This document shows, piece by piece, positions 32,901-45,359 of a stretch of DNA of 64,000 nucleotides; the stretch's first letter is position 1, and each line of letters begins with the position of its first letter. The stretch spans positions 558,001 to 622,000 of the forward strand of contig JAVYIG010000163.1 in NCBI GenBank assembly GCA_035222895.1, given 5' to 3'. The stretch is from Strongylocentrotus droebachiensis (Eukaryota > Echinodermata > Echinoidea > Camarodonta > Strongylocentrotidae). A model generated the notes under the pieces. It was not told the origin of the DNA. It saw only the letters and a program-made list of their open reading frames with translations, and ran no database searches. The position numbers and the translations under genes are program-made.

Positions 32901-35900
32901 GAAAATTGACTTGGCTTAAGATCTGCTGTGAAACGATACAAATTAGGTGCAATTAGTGAGACAGTTTGTAGCCATCAAGTAGAAATGTGATTACTGGAAT
33001 TAACATTTTATGAAATAGTCTTAATCAATATATTTATGAATCATTGTCAGAAAGATGGAGGATTCGTTTGACATTTGTCATTGTTGCAGAAGAAACCAAA
33101 TATCTATTTGCTATTTGTGACTCTTAAAAGTGCAATTATTGGTGTATGGTAAAGATGTAAATCGCTTACAGTAAACGTTATGTGACAAGTGAGTTGTAGA
33201 CTGGTTGTGTACATTATGTAAATGTCCATATGGATAGCTTTGTATATTTTGTCTGTTAAAACGTGAGTCTTTATGTTAATGTACATGCAATTCTTATTTC
33301 CTGATATGTTAATATTTTTTCACCCTCTGGTGTTGTTTTCTGATAATATCATGTGATGTCATGATTCTAACTGATTCACACTTCTATTGAAATCAGGATT
33401 TCAATGTAAAGGGTTACATTTTTCATTTTATTTTGTTTTAAAATGTTTTTCATTTCTTGTTTTCTTACTACTTATCAATCTAATCCTGAACACTTTCTCA
33501 TTCTGTTTTTTTCTTCACCCTGGTTCATCAGTTCTGTCACATATTCTAAAAAATCCCCCCTAACTTTCGGCCAGAGCTAACCTTTCGGCCAGGGTTAATG
33601 CACTAGCCAGGGTTGCATACCTAGATCCTACTCAAAGCTCCATTATTCTTTGACTATACCTTAACTCATCGGTATGAAATTGATTTCCAATTTTCATTTC
33701 ATGACCAAATCCATCTTCTTTTTTTTTTAACTTGTGTTTCAAAATGACATGAACTTATGGGTTGACGCATGGTCTTCCATTGATCAATGAACTAAGTTTT
33801 ACTGGCTTTAACTAAGGCCGCTTTCAAGAATATAGGGATATGGGTTTGTTCTCTGGTTGTTACAAACCCATTTATCTCTCAATGTATTTCAATGTATATA
33901 TCCGTAACTCTCTTGCTTTCTTTCTTTAATGTATACATTGCCTGTCTATTGTCCATAACTATTTATGTCGGTATGTCATATACGTATTTAAATCGATCAC
34001 TGTTAAGCTCTAATACTTGCCTTATTGCTTTTTTGTTTAGCAAATGAAAATCATGACAATAGTCTTGCATTTTTTATCAGACACTATCATCCTATATGCT
34101 TATCTAATCTGCAGATAATGCTGCAACTAGTCCACAGATACTTTGACCTTCAATTTTATAAGAATGATTTATTATTAACTACCGAGTAATTATAATTGCC
34201 AGACGATTTACATGTCCACAACCATTTGCTTTTCATAAAATTGTAAAAAGATAGATATCAATTTCTTTGCCAACTGAGTTTATGTTGCCTTCTATATACA
34301 TGTAACTCTATGCCAGCACATACATGTTCATGTAGTTATTCCTCATGCACATGATACAGATTCTCAATTATGTACCATCCATTGAAATGGAAGATGTGTG
34401 GTTCTGAGTCGACCAAAATACATCATTATATATGCTTTTAATGATTCTCAATTATCTTCCAACTGATAATCTTTGCCATTATACAGATGTCCATTTGTAT
34501 GTTGTCATTGTTCAGTGATATGTACTTACCTATATGTATTCAAATTTATGTTTTTGTGCTGATAACAAGTACATCGAAAATCGCAGTAGTATTATTTCTA
34601 GTCTCTCTTTCCCCCTCCCATTCTGATTTTTAATCAGCAACAAATCCAGTAGATAATGAGGTCGTTAGTTTTTCTAAGTGAAGTAGTTTGGAGCTAGAAG
34701 GGCATTAAGTTCTAACAGAATTAATACCTTTCTGGACTCATTGAACATTCTTATTTTTTAATCCTTTTTAACATTTTCCTGTATGTAATACTGATTTTGT
34801 TATTATTTTTCATCAAAGATTTATTTGCATAGTACTTGGATAAGCTTTAAGATGAGAATTCACGTCAGCTTGAAGTTGTATCATGTCTTGGCACGTGTCT
34901 ACTGCCAGTATAGTTCGTGTGTGGTAATTGGTCATGTACATGGTTGTACATGCTAATGAATGAATTGAAATGAAAAGTAAATTAAATATTTGACTTTGTG
35001 TTGACGAAATGCTTCTGTAAATATTGCTACATAGAAGAGATTTTTTATTACATTTGGGGTAAAAGAAATCTGAATAAGTCTGAATGCATTTTCATTTCAT
35101 CAGTGTTTACATCTTTTCTTTGCAAATCATTGGATAACAGAGGGTGGAAGGGTTGTGTGGGAGAATGTGGAAAAGAGAAAGAGGTTGGTAGAAAGGAGAA
35201 AGAAGGAGAGAGAGAGTGAAAGAGAGAGAGAAAAGTGAGCGCAAGAGGTACATTAAGACGGGGGTATTGAAAGCGAGTAAGACAAAAAATGGTGAATTTT
35301 TTTATCGTAATCATAGTAATCGTTCGTTCGTGTCTCCTTAGATCAAGATTAATGTATCTTGATCTTCGGAGTAGTTATTACCAAGATCAAGATACATTAA
35401 TCTTGATCTAAGGAGACACGAACGAACGAGTACTGAAATGCCTCGTTTATCCTGGGTAGCATCATGGGTGTAATACATACTGCTCTCCCTGAGGGCCCTT
35501 CGTTGTATTATTCATGATAACTGCTTAAGCAAGGTTGGTGATTACAAGAAAGAACAATGTACTCCATTCAATATTTGTGTCATTACTTGGCATTTTAATC
35601 GTTTACGATGACTGTAAAATGACGTAATCCATTACAAATTCGGTCTTGTGATTTTGTTTTTAAATTTTAACCGAAATTACGGGAGGTAGCTCAATGTAAT
35701 GATTTCTAAATCATAACTGAAGTATGACTATAAAGTAACTCCAGCAAAATCAAAATGTTCAGCTTCGCATTATTCAGCACTTTCAAATCATAAGACCTAG
35801 ATGATACAAAAGCTGAAATTAGACGATAAAGAATAGCAAATCATCGTAGCAGATGCCCCCCCCCCCTCCCCTCACTGAATGTGTAAGAAAACAAACAAAA

Positions 35901-36331
35901 AACATTTTACTATGGCATATTTATTTCTTAGAATCATTTTCAAAAGATCCTTGATAAATCTACTGAAATATTGTACTTCTATAAGTTTGCAAAGATTGCT
36001 CCCATCCCAGTTCATCCTTGCTCTCTTCTGTAGTAGAATATTCCATTCATATTTGAGGTGGATCATACGTGTCCTTTAAGGAGGGGCTCCATACTGTCTT
36101 GAACTAAATCTTCTTCATTCACTGATGCCATCACACGTGTCGGTAATGGTGTTGGTTGTTTTCTGTTTAGAGAGTGAAATTATAGAAGAAGGACACAAAA
36201 TTTATGGATAGAAATTTTTCTTGCCATGGGGGTTTAGTTTATGTATGATATTAATAAAAACGTGTTAGTGATTATTGTAATTACCTTGTTAGAATATTTT
36301 TTATAACCAACTCTAATGATCATGGCCTATC
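29922..36331. other. Intergenic region between convergent genes
   Basis: The first part should be the KIF13 3' UTR. An AATAAA at 32298 is a possible poly(A) signal but I cannot confirm it. The rest is AT-rich with a CTT tract near 30355, a GA tract near 35150 and the perfect hairpin at 35321. No supported gene. Confidence 0.6.
35321..35428. mobile_element. Perfect 46-bp inverted repeat, 16-nt loop
   Basis: Arms 35321-35366 and 35383-35428 are exact complements, beginning CGTTCGTTCGTGTCTCCTTA. Each arm contains an internal shorter inverted repeat (AAGATCAAGATACATTAATC). A single related arm end recurs near 59971. Confidence 0.92.
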
Positions 36332-36482
36332 ATGCGATAGCTCAGTCGGTAGAGCAGTGGTCTCGTAATTACCTCATTACCAGGTCAGTCGGAGAGGACC
36401 TAAAGCCGTCGGCCGTCTGGTTGCTTACTTACAAGCATTTATGCTTTCTTAGCAGTCAGGTACAATAACCACCACCACCATA
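36332..36482 (+). mobile_element. tRNA-derived SINE
   Basis: Starts GCGATAGCTCAGTCGGTAGA, a tRNA-like head with an intact pol III A box (TAGCTCAGTCGG). No good B box. The body has CTTACTTACAAGCATTTATG and CTTAGCAGTCAGGTA and ends in ACC repeats. Lies downstream of the SLC18B1-like stop, antisense to it. Confidence 0.65.
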
Positions 36483-36659
36483 TTCATTCATGTTGTTTTC
36501 ATTCAGTAGGTACCCAGGCCATACAAATAAAGGGCTCAAGTAGGGTGGAAAAAAGGTTAAATAGAATGTGTGCATCCGTCACCCCCCCCCCCCCCCCTTG
36601 AGAGTCTTTCAATACATTGGACCTAAGACTCCCCCCTTCCACCCCTTTACAAATCCAAA

Positions 36660-36813
36660 TCAAACTCGCCTTTTTTGGCAGCAGAATTCGCCCAAAGTGA
36701 AGAGGGCGACTATGATGGCGACGACGACCTGAATGCCTCCGATGACGGTTACAGACCACTCAAAACTGTACAGGTGAACGACCAGGCCGCCGACTGACGG
36801 ACCCACGAAATTC
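36660..36813 (-). CDS. SLC18B1: SLC18B1-like last exon: TM12 and C-terminus
   Basis: Acceptor TCGTGCAG, then NFVGPSVGGLVVHLYSFEW and a TM12 rich in Val/Ile. Ends with basic CCQKRRV and TGA. Confidence 0.9.
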
Positions 36814-39800
36814 CTGCACGAGGACGAATCGGGAAAATAGTTTAGAAGCGGTAACATTAATATGAAGTTTATATAGTCTACACATCTTCCTCATTTGATA
36901 TGTTGTTTGGCGTAAGCATAAGTCTATAGAATAGGTTTCATGCATAAATTTAAAACTTTGAACTTTGAAATGTTTTTAGCTTTAGTGAAACGTAAACCGA
37001 GGATTGAATAATTATGTAATAGCTATATAAAAAAAAGGGGTAGAAATTAGGGAGTCATGTGAGGAAGTGGTCTCTGTTTTATAATAATTAATCCTCTCAA
37101 GTCTATATTTCAATTGTTTATTGTTTAATATGCCGTTTAATCTTTCATTTGTATGTCATTACTTTGGTTGCATTATAACAAAAGTTTATATAGTCAACAA
37201 ACCGGATATACATATGGCTATACTAATGCGAAGAACCTGTGCGATAAAACATCTATAAATCTGGATGTATATGATGATCTTCATATAAACTAGTACGAAT
37301 TTTTTTAACGAAGCTCCTCAAAAATACCCGATAGTTCTGCTTTTTTAATCTTAGTTTATTGACCGCCCATTTTATGTATTATTAAGGCGCTTTTGAATGG
37401 TTTTAATACTCAACTATTCAATAAATATTCTAGAAATATTCAATAAACGCCTCTCTGATTTGAAACGAAGCGACTATTTTCATATTCTTAAAATCCGAGA
37501 GATGTGCTTTCTCGCAATAAAATGTTCTTGTGTCTTGTAAACTGTACTTTTTATTTTTATTAATAGCCTTTAAGAAAAATCGTTTCTGTTCAAAGAATTA
37601 TTCATAAATCAAGGTACCTTTTTCCTTGGCGATTTCAAACTGATGACAAAAATAAGCAATATTACTACCCCGATTCCATCACTATCGCCAGAGTTGCTCC
37701 TACTTGCTCATTTACTTTATTCAATTTTTCTTTGGAAATCTCGAATATACACACTCTAATTACTCTTAAAAGTCAAAGCTTTGCTGTATACTTTGCATCA
37801 AAGTTAGGGACAAGGTATACAAACCATATTTTCTTGATCGATGTGCGTACATAAAGATGTCATACATACCCAAGAGCTAATAAGCTAGTGAAAATGCCCG
37901 AAACGACTGCCTGAGTGCTCATGTCATCTGGAAAACCATGATTCCTGTAGTCAATTGAAAACAAATTTTGAAAAAGGTTTGGATTCAGCGGGAAGGGTTA
38001 AGGTACGCGTATGTTTGTTCCCTCTCTTTGAAAGCAACCCCCCCCCCCCCCCCTCTCCCTATCTCAGGACTGCCAACATTTCTGAACCCCATTCGCGGGC
38101 TTTTCGCGAGCTTTTCCTTCCTAGGAGACCCCCTAAATCAGGAACACTGCTCAATGTAGCCCCCTCTATGATATTCATGACATTTTATAACCCCTTTTTA
38201 AATTTCTCAGGAATCCAAAGAGAGAGACAGAGAGAGAAACAAAAAACTTTTAAAAAGAAATCTTTGAATGAAAAGTCAAATACACCCCCTTTTCTTACAA
38301 TTCTCGGGCCGCACTTTGTCCCGCGAAAATTTCCCCCTTAACGGAGATTTTTTTTTTTGGGGGGGGGGCGGCATTTTGCTCACATTGATTCATGAAATCA
38401 TTGATTTAATGAACCAATGTGAGCAAAATGAAGGTGGCGATACATGAGAAGATCCAGGGGGCCGGACACTGGGTATAGTACTCACCATCTCCAAAACGCT
38501 TACGGTTATATAGGATTTTTTTCTTATTTAAAATTGCCCCCCTCCCCCATCCCCATCACGGTGATCCTTGATCCGCCACTGGGGTATTCCACTGCATGAG
38601 AGCTCGAGTAAAGAAAAATAAAACAAGATGCAACGTTTAACAATGTTAAATCTGAGGTACACGGCCCTAAAAATTGTCTATGATATGGTGTAATATTGAA
38701 GCCCTGAAAAGTGCCTCAAAAAAGTAAAAATCTTTGAGTGACCGGTTTTACCATACTCGTTTTTCCGAATAGACTGTAGTGTTATGAAAACCATTAGGAA
38801 AACGAAAAATTTGGTTTCGATTTCCAATCATAAATATCGTGATAGTCAGACAGGTGATCGGCTTGTAAAAGTCTTGGGGTTCCTGACTGACCTATAGGCT
38901 TATAATTATCATTGCAGCATAAGCTAAATCCAGGATCGTTTCAGAATCTGAGACAAAGTTACCGGATCCCTTTAATTATAATGGATCCTTATACATGGAA
39001 CTGACTGGAATAGTACCAGCACATTATACTAAAGATCTCTTCAGATTGAAGTGCGGGAACAGCCTTGATATTTGTTCTTCAATTTGTGTATACATACGTG
39101 TACGTCTCACGCGATCAAACAAGAAATAATATAACCTTTAAACATTGTTTGTAATAATACATCGAGGATTCGAGGTTATAGCTTTAAATGGGATTTGGAA
39201 CCATGTCAAGCTTTTTTTTTTTTGGGGGGGGGGGTCTCGAAATTTGATAATTTAACATTTGCTCTGATGGAGGGGGGGTAAGGTCATCTCTTTTAGGTCA
39301 GCAATTGGCTTTTTTTTTTTTTTTTTTTTTAATAATTTGCTCCAAAATACACACATTAAAAAAACTGAAGGGGGGGGGTTAACCCCCCCCCCCCCCTGCG
39401 TACGCGCCTGCCCAAAACACTGTATAGCTGTCTTCTCTTAACAATCGTGATTAGGTGATCATGTTCCCCTTATAACTCTACATTATCATTGTACTTGATT
39501 TAGGGGTACTTCCACGCTCTAGCACGGCTCTCTATAATGCGATCGTCAGCTAAACGAAAATATAATTTATCATAACGTTTACTTATGGAGCATTAGGTTG
39601 AACTTAGACGAGGCACTCATGTCATATACTTACAATGCGGAGATTAGGTAATCATTGAATGAACAGATGACTGAGGCTGAGAGGAAGATGCCACATAAGG
39701 CTAAGCTCACGCAAATAATCCACAATTCACTGGATAAAATTAATCAAAGAAAAACAATTGGAATAGCAATAATACAACTTAATTATAGTGGATTAATGAA

Positions 39801-41570
39801 AAGTAGTGACATACGAACAATAGTAAAAGGAGCGTATTTTGTAAAGTGTTTATTTTGATTTTGCAGATTATGATTTTTATTGTATTTATTCTATTGATAT
39901 AACTATGCTATAAGCATGTGTTTATGAATTTGGTTGTAACATAATATATGATTTGCTTAAATTGATTTTATTACTGCAATTAATACAATTCAATCTTATG
40001 ATTCCAAAAATATCGCGAACATAAACAACATAATTATACTTATTTATACTGTTGACACATATCGTTTTGTTCGTAATAAACTATGCTGAATGAACCGAAT
40101 GCGAAGAAGATGATGATACAGAAACCAATACTACAGCCAGAATCGCTCTTTTTTCTTTGTAAAGATGTATATACAGTTTGTTTGTTTGTTTTATTTATTC
40201 ACCATGTAAAATAACTGTTTACAGATAATAAAAATACAGTGGGCTACATTGAGATATAATACATAGTAGGAACAATGCAGAAACAAAAAATGTATGATAC
40301 GACACGTCCATAAGATAACATAGTTGATACTTATTAGGTATAGATAGAACATGGGTTAAAATAAGACATTCTGTCGGTACGAAAATAAAACAAAATACAG
40401 TGAACCTGTCTATAAAGACCACTCAAGGGAGACAAGAAAAGTGGTCTTTGTAGACAGGTTCCTTTAATACATGTTTCAATGACAAACAATTTTCAAGGGA
40501 AACAAAAAATGTGGTCTTTCTATACAGGTGATCACTGAAGCAGGTCTGTCTGTATTATACATCCACAACATAGCCTTTATTGCCACACTTTATCATTGAA
40601 TTATTATTTTTAAGTGTTTGGTAATATAAAAAGTATGTTTTATTATTGAGGGTCCCTGCATGTGGATAAGGCTTTATTTTATTGAAAATGTACCAATAAA
40701 TGAGATTACAAACATATAAGTAAGATATAACTTACTTTGGAAGGTTAAGAAGAGGTGATGGTCCCATCAGCAGAAAAGCGCCTCCACTCATGATGGTTCC
40801 AATGATTATCATCAAACGAGATATATTCTAATAAGTAATAAAACAAGATATTAAATATTTACATATCTTGGATAGTTGGATTCATATATGTAATGTATAT
40901 TACCGGCTATATCCAAAGGTCATTACATACAAATTGTAGCCGGGGGGGGGGGGGGGGGGCATTATTTTCTTCTGCGGCACAGATTGGGGCTTCTTTTTAA
41001 AAGGGGTCTTGATTTAACCCTAACCCTAACCCTAAACTTTCCCATAGGCTCAACACGCACCTAACCCCAATCTGTGCCGCCGAAAAAAATAACGCAGCCT
41101 GGGGAGGGGGTACCAATCACTTCCTCTTCTCATCCTACCCCCCCCCCCCAAAAAAAAAAAAATAAATAAATAAATAAACAAACGAAACAAACAACAAACA
41201 AACAAACAAACAAAACAAAACAAAACAAAACAAAAAACAATAATGTAATAATAAAAAATAACTAAGGAAGGCCCCATATTTGATAATTACCTTCTACACA
41301 TAATCATGATCATACAGAAATGGCATATATTCGAACATGTAGACAGGGTTACCGCCCTCATGGCTCTAAACTGTTCAATTTTCGGCACCAAAAATTATGT
41401 ATTAGCTCTCCCTTCCCCGCACCGAGTGCTTTGAATCTATAATGCATATTATATTTTGCTTCTTTTGTCAATGTAGAATGGAGAAGAAGAGTGGGGAGAA
41501 AAAGAAGAAGAAGAAGAAGAAGAAGAAGAAGAAGAAGAAGAAGAAGAAGAAGAAGAAGAAGAAGAAGAAG

Positions 41571-41603
<33 letters not shown>

Positions 41604-44600
41604 AATAAGAAAAGAAGAAAAGAAGAAAAAGAAGAAAAAACATGAAGAAGATTAAGAAGGAAGAAGAATAACAATTAGGAAGAAGAAGGAAGAAGGAAAA
41701 CAGGAAGAAGGAGGAGAACAAGAAAAATAGTAAAAGAGTGAGGAGAAGATAAAGAAGAAGATGAGAACGAAAAAGAAGAGAAAGACGCGGCGTGATGAGG
41801 AAAATGAAGACTTGTCATGAAGAGGAAAATGAATAGGAGGAGGATAAATAGAAAAGAGGAACAAAATATAGAAAGTATCCTGTTCCTACCAGTTTCTCAG
41901 CCATCCAACCCCAGAAAGGTGAACTTAAGGCATAACATCCTCCAGAAAGTAAAAAGAGCAGACCCACTACCATCGCGCTCTCTGTGAACTGCGCCACGTG
42001 AAGGGATAGGGTGGGGTCCAGAAAGCCGAAAGATGCGCTCCCGACGAAGATGCTAAGTCCGACAGGCCATACCGATGGAATGCTGAGGAATTGGGTGATG
42101 GAGCCCGTTTTCGTGTCATCGCTACCTACATATTTCACATTATGGAAGTATAATACACTGTGTTAACATTTCAATTCCACGCAAAATATATTTTCTTTCG
42201 TGACTTCTTCGCATTTAACAAATATTTAACAGAATAATACAAGCTTAATCCAGGATCATCCCTTCAAACAGGAGCTTCTGGTGATAACGACTAAATATAT
42301 TCATACAATTCATGCACATGATGCAGTAGATCGGGTCCATACAGTGAGGGGCACTGATTAGTAACTTAGTATTCGTTCAAGAAAACGCTAACAGATATCC
42401 TAGAGTGACCCGTCTAAAGGGATTTATAAATTCTACCAACGGTTGTTTATATTAAAATGTCGATTGTTTTGTTCTCAGATCAGTCAAACTGTACATGATT
42501 TTAAATGATTTGTTCATTAGACATTCCCTCGCCCATGTCTTCACTAATGATCAGTGATGATTAGCACAATCTATAACGAATTCATATTTATTCGAATTAC
42601 AACCCCCCCCCCCCCCCCCCTCCTCCCTCCAATCAAGAAACATGACATAAATTCAAACAGAAATCAAGAATTTAAAACTTTGGTTTAAGTCGACCATATC
42701 CACACACCCTCCCGCTAAAAAAAGTAATAATAATAATAATGATAATAACGATAATAATGATTATAATAATAACAATAATAATAATAATCAAAAAACCAAC
42801 AACAACAAAACAAACAAATAATTAAAAAATCCAAACAATAATAAATCAACTGTTTCCTACCTATTGAAGGCAGCAAGGCCAAGTTGAGAAAAACACAAAC
42901 CATATCAGCACACCCCAGCACAATAAATGGAATCTTATAATCGTTACCTCCAACCTGTGTATAAAGATTATAGAGCAGTCCGTTATCATCCATTTAAAAT
43001 ACTGAATGTATTTGAAATCATCACTATAATCATGAAAGGCCTATAACATCCAACTCACCCTCATCCAGGAAGCAAAACATGATATTCAGGATAATACTAA
43101 ACCGTATTATCACCATAGTCCCTATGGGCTATATACTAGGACGAATGTCGACCTATTTCAGTACACACATCAAAACATGGCACATGATCTGTTTTATGAA
43201 AAATAAAACATCCACTGAAGACAGAAGTTGTATCTAATTATTCCGAAGATTTGCGATGTGGACTTAATCTTAATCTTAATTGCAGAATACCTGATATGTA
43301 AATGATCAAAACTTCCATACGTTAAGTATGTGATTGTATATGGTGTGTTTCATTGTAAGTCTTTATGTCATTCAAAGTAGAATTTTTGTCATAATATTAT
43401 TGTCCCGGAGGAATTTGGAGGGGGAGAGACGGGGGTAAAGCCGACATCTTTAGAGTCACTCTTACCTCGTACAGGAAGCCACCAATGACAGGACCAACCA
43501 TGTATCCAAGACCACCAAAGGTCTCCATCAAACCCTGCAGTGATCAAAATATAATCATTTACCGGGCTAATATTACCACGTACCGATACGTTTAATCATG
43601 GACCTATCATGGACCTATTACGGCTGGACATTCAACGTGATTCTTTCTTTGATCCAATGATAGTCGCCTCCTTCTGATTATGTGCATCTTAATGAGAACA
43701 TTCAGCTGTTTTAACAATAACGACTGCGTAAGCATTTTCGGTCATTGTCAAAGGAGCAGTTTCCCTCTCTTTGGGTTTTGTTTGGATGGTGTGCTCTGTA
43801 AGAGTGTGTCTTAATGAAAGCATCCCCAATGGGGAGCAGCAAAGTTGAAAAGCAGACGATTTTGGTGATATGAAATGTATTATTACTGATTCGCAAACTT
43901 TCGCACACACCTATGACCTTATAACACAATTAGAAGGCCATGATCTGTATCAGCCCTGTGCGTTGTAACTCTAGAATATTATGAGGAAATAGGGGGAAAC
44001 GGGATTTTAAATCACAACCAAAAAATCCAAAAATAACCTCTATCTGGTAATATCAACATGTTTTTCAAAATAAAATACATGTACAGTACACGGAACAACC
44101 ATTTCCGATTATAAGCCAGAAGTGCACATCTATTTTCCATGATTTAGGCGAGGTATTATCTTCTGCGCATGTAGATTAACATGTGTAAAATCACTATCTT
44201 GATTCTGTCCCGGTCTTTTGGCGGTGACCATCATGAGATCAAAGTGAAGAAACATGTAGGGAATTTTATTGAGACGACAGTGACGGAGACGGAACACAGG
44301 AATAGATAAAAACGCTTTTGAAAGGTCTTTGTTGGTACCTGGCAAATTATTATTATGACGTTTTCGTGAAGTGCTGCCCTGGTCGTAATCTATGTTTTCT
44401 TCCCGCTGTTAGCTCTCGATATAACATTTACGGAGTGGATTTCAAGTGAATGGCTTTGAGGAAGTTTCATTTCACTACCTATTTAGGACTATTACAGCCA
44501 ATTCAAAATAGACGCATATAGGTCTACGGGGTACTACTTCTAGAATCAAATCATTAATATTACTTACGACGGTCTGAGCGACATGATCAGGGAACGTCTG

Positions 44601-45328
44601 AGCGGCTATGGTGTATGTTGCGGTTACAGCCGCAGCGGTACCCACGGCCGCGGTACAACGGGTGAGGTAACAGAAGATTACAAACGTTGAAGTGGATGAT
44701 ATTTCGTCACAGAACCTGTAATAAATTAGAAAATTAATAAAATCTTTACAACTTTACAAACGTCTAAGCGGCCAATATGAATCGCGCGGTCATGACCGCA
44801 TCAGTACCAAAGGCCACTGTATAGTGATTGACTAATAAGAAGATTACAAAACAAGATACAAAAAGGTGAATGGAATCTCATTTAATAATCTGCCAGTAAT
44901 AAAAGGAATTAAAACTGTAGTATCAGAAACGTCTAAGAGGCCAAAATGTATGATGCGGTAGTGACCGCAGTAGTAACACAAGCTGCAATACAACGGTGCC
45001 TCGCCGGAAGGTAACAATCATTAACCGAAAATAACGTAGATTATACATCTCATCAAATAACCTGCAATGAACTAGGGAATAGAAAACGTTGAAACGACCG
45101 TGGATTTCGGCTATCATAACCGCACTGGTTTTCAAGGCCGCGCCAGAAATGATGATGTATCTGATTCCATCACAGAGCCTGAATTAAATGCTTAATGAGG
45201 AATGTCTGAGCTGCTAAAATGGATGATGCGATCACGACCTTCTTGGTAACCAGGGCCGCGGTACAACGGATAACGTACCATAAGACCCCTGAGCTTCCGG
45301 GGTCGGACAAGGTATCAAAATGTGTTTA

Positions 45329-45359
<31 letters not shown>

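Noticed and set aside
36338..36400. A functional tRNA gene
   Set aside because: No B box, no closed acceptor stem, and a SINE body follows.
39035..39090. Minus-strand AVPALQSEEIF-like string as the missing SLC18B1 exon
   Set aside because: Phase does not fit either neighbour and the donor is weak. The segment at 39634-39729 fits both phases and the expected TM10.
41449..41721. Poly-Ser and poly-Phe ORFs
   Set aside because: Artefacts of the (AAG)n microsatellite inside an intron.
44923..45135. 70-codon minus-strand ORF
   Set aside because: It is a frameshifted copy of SLC18B1-like exon 4, not a gene.
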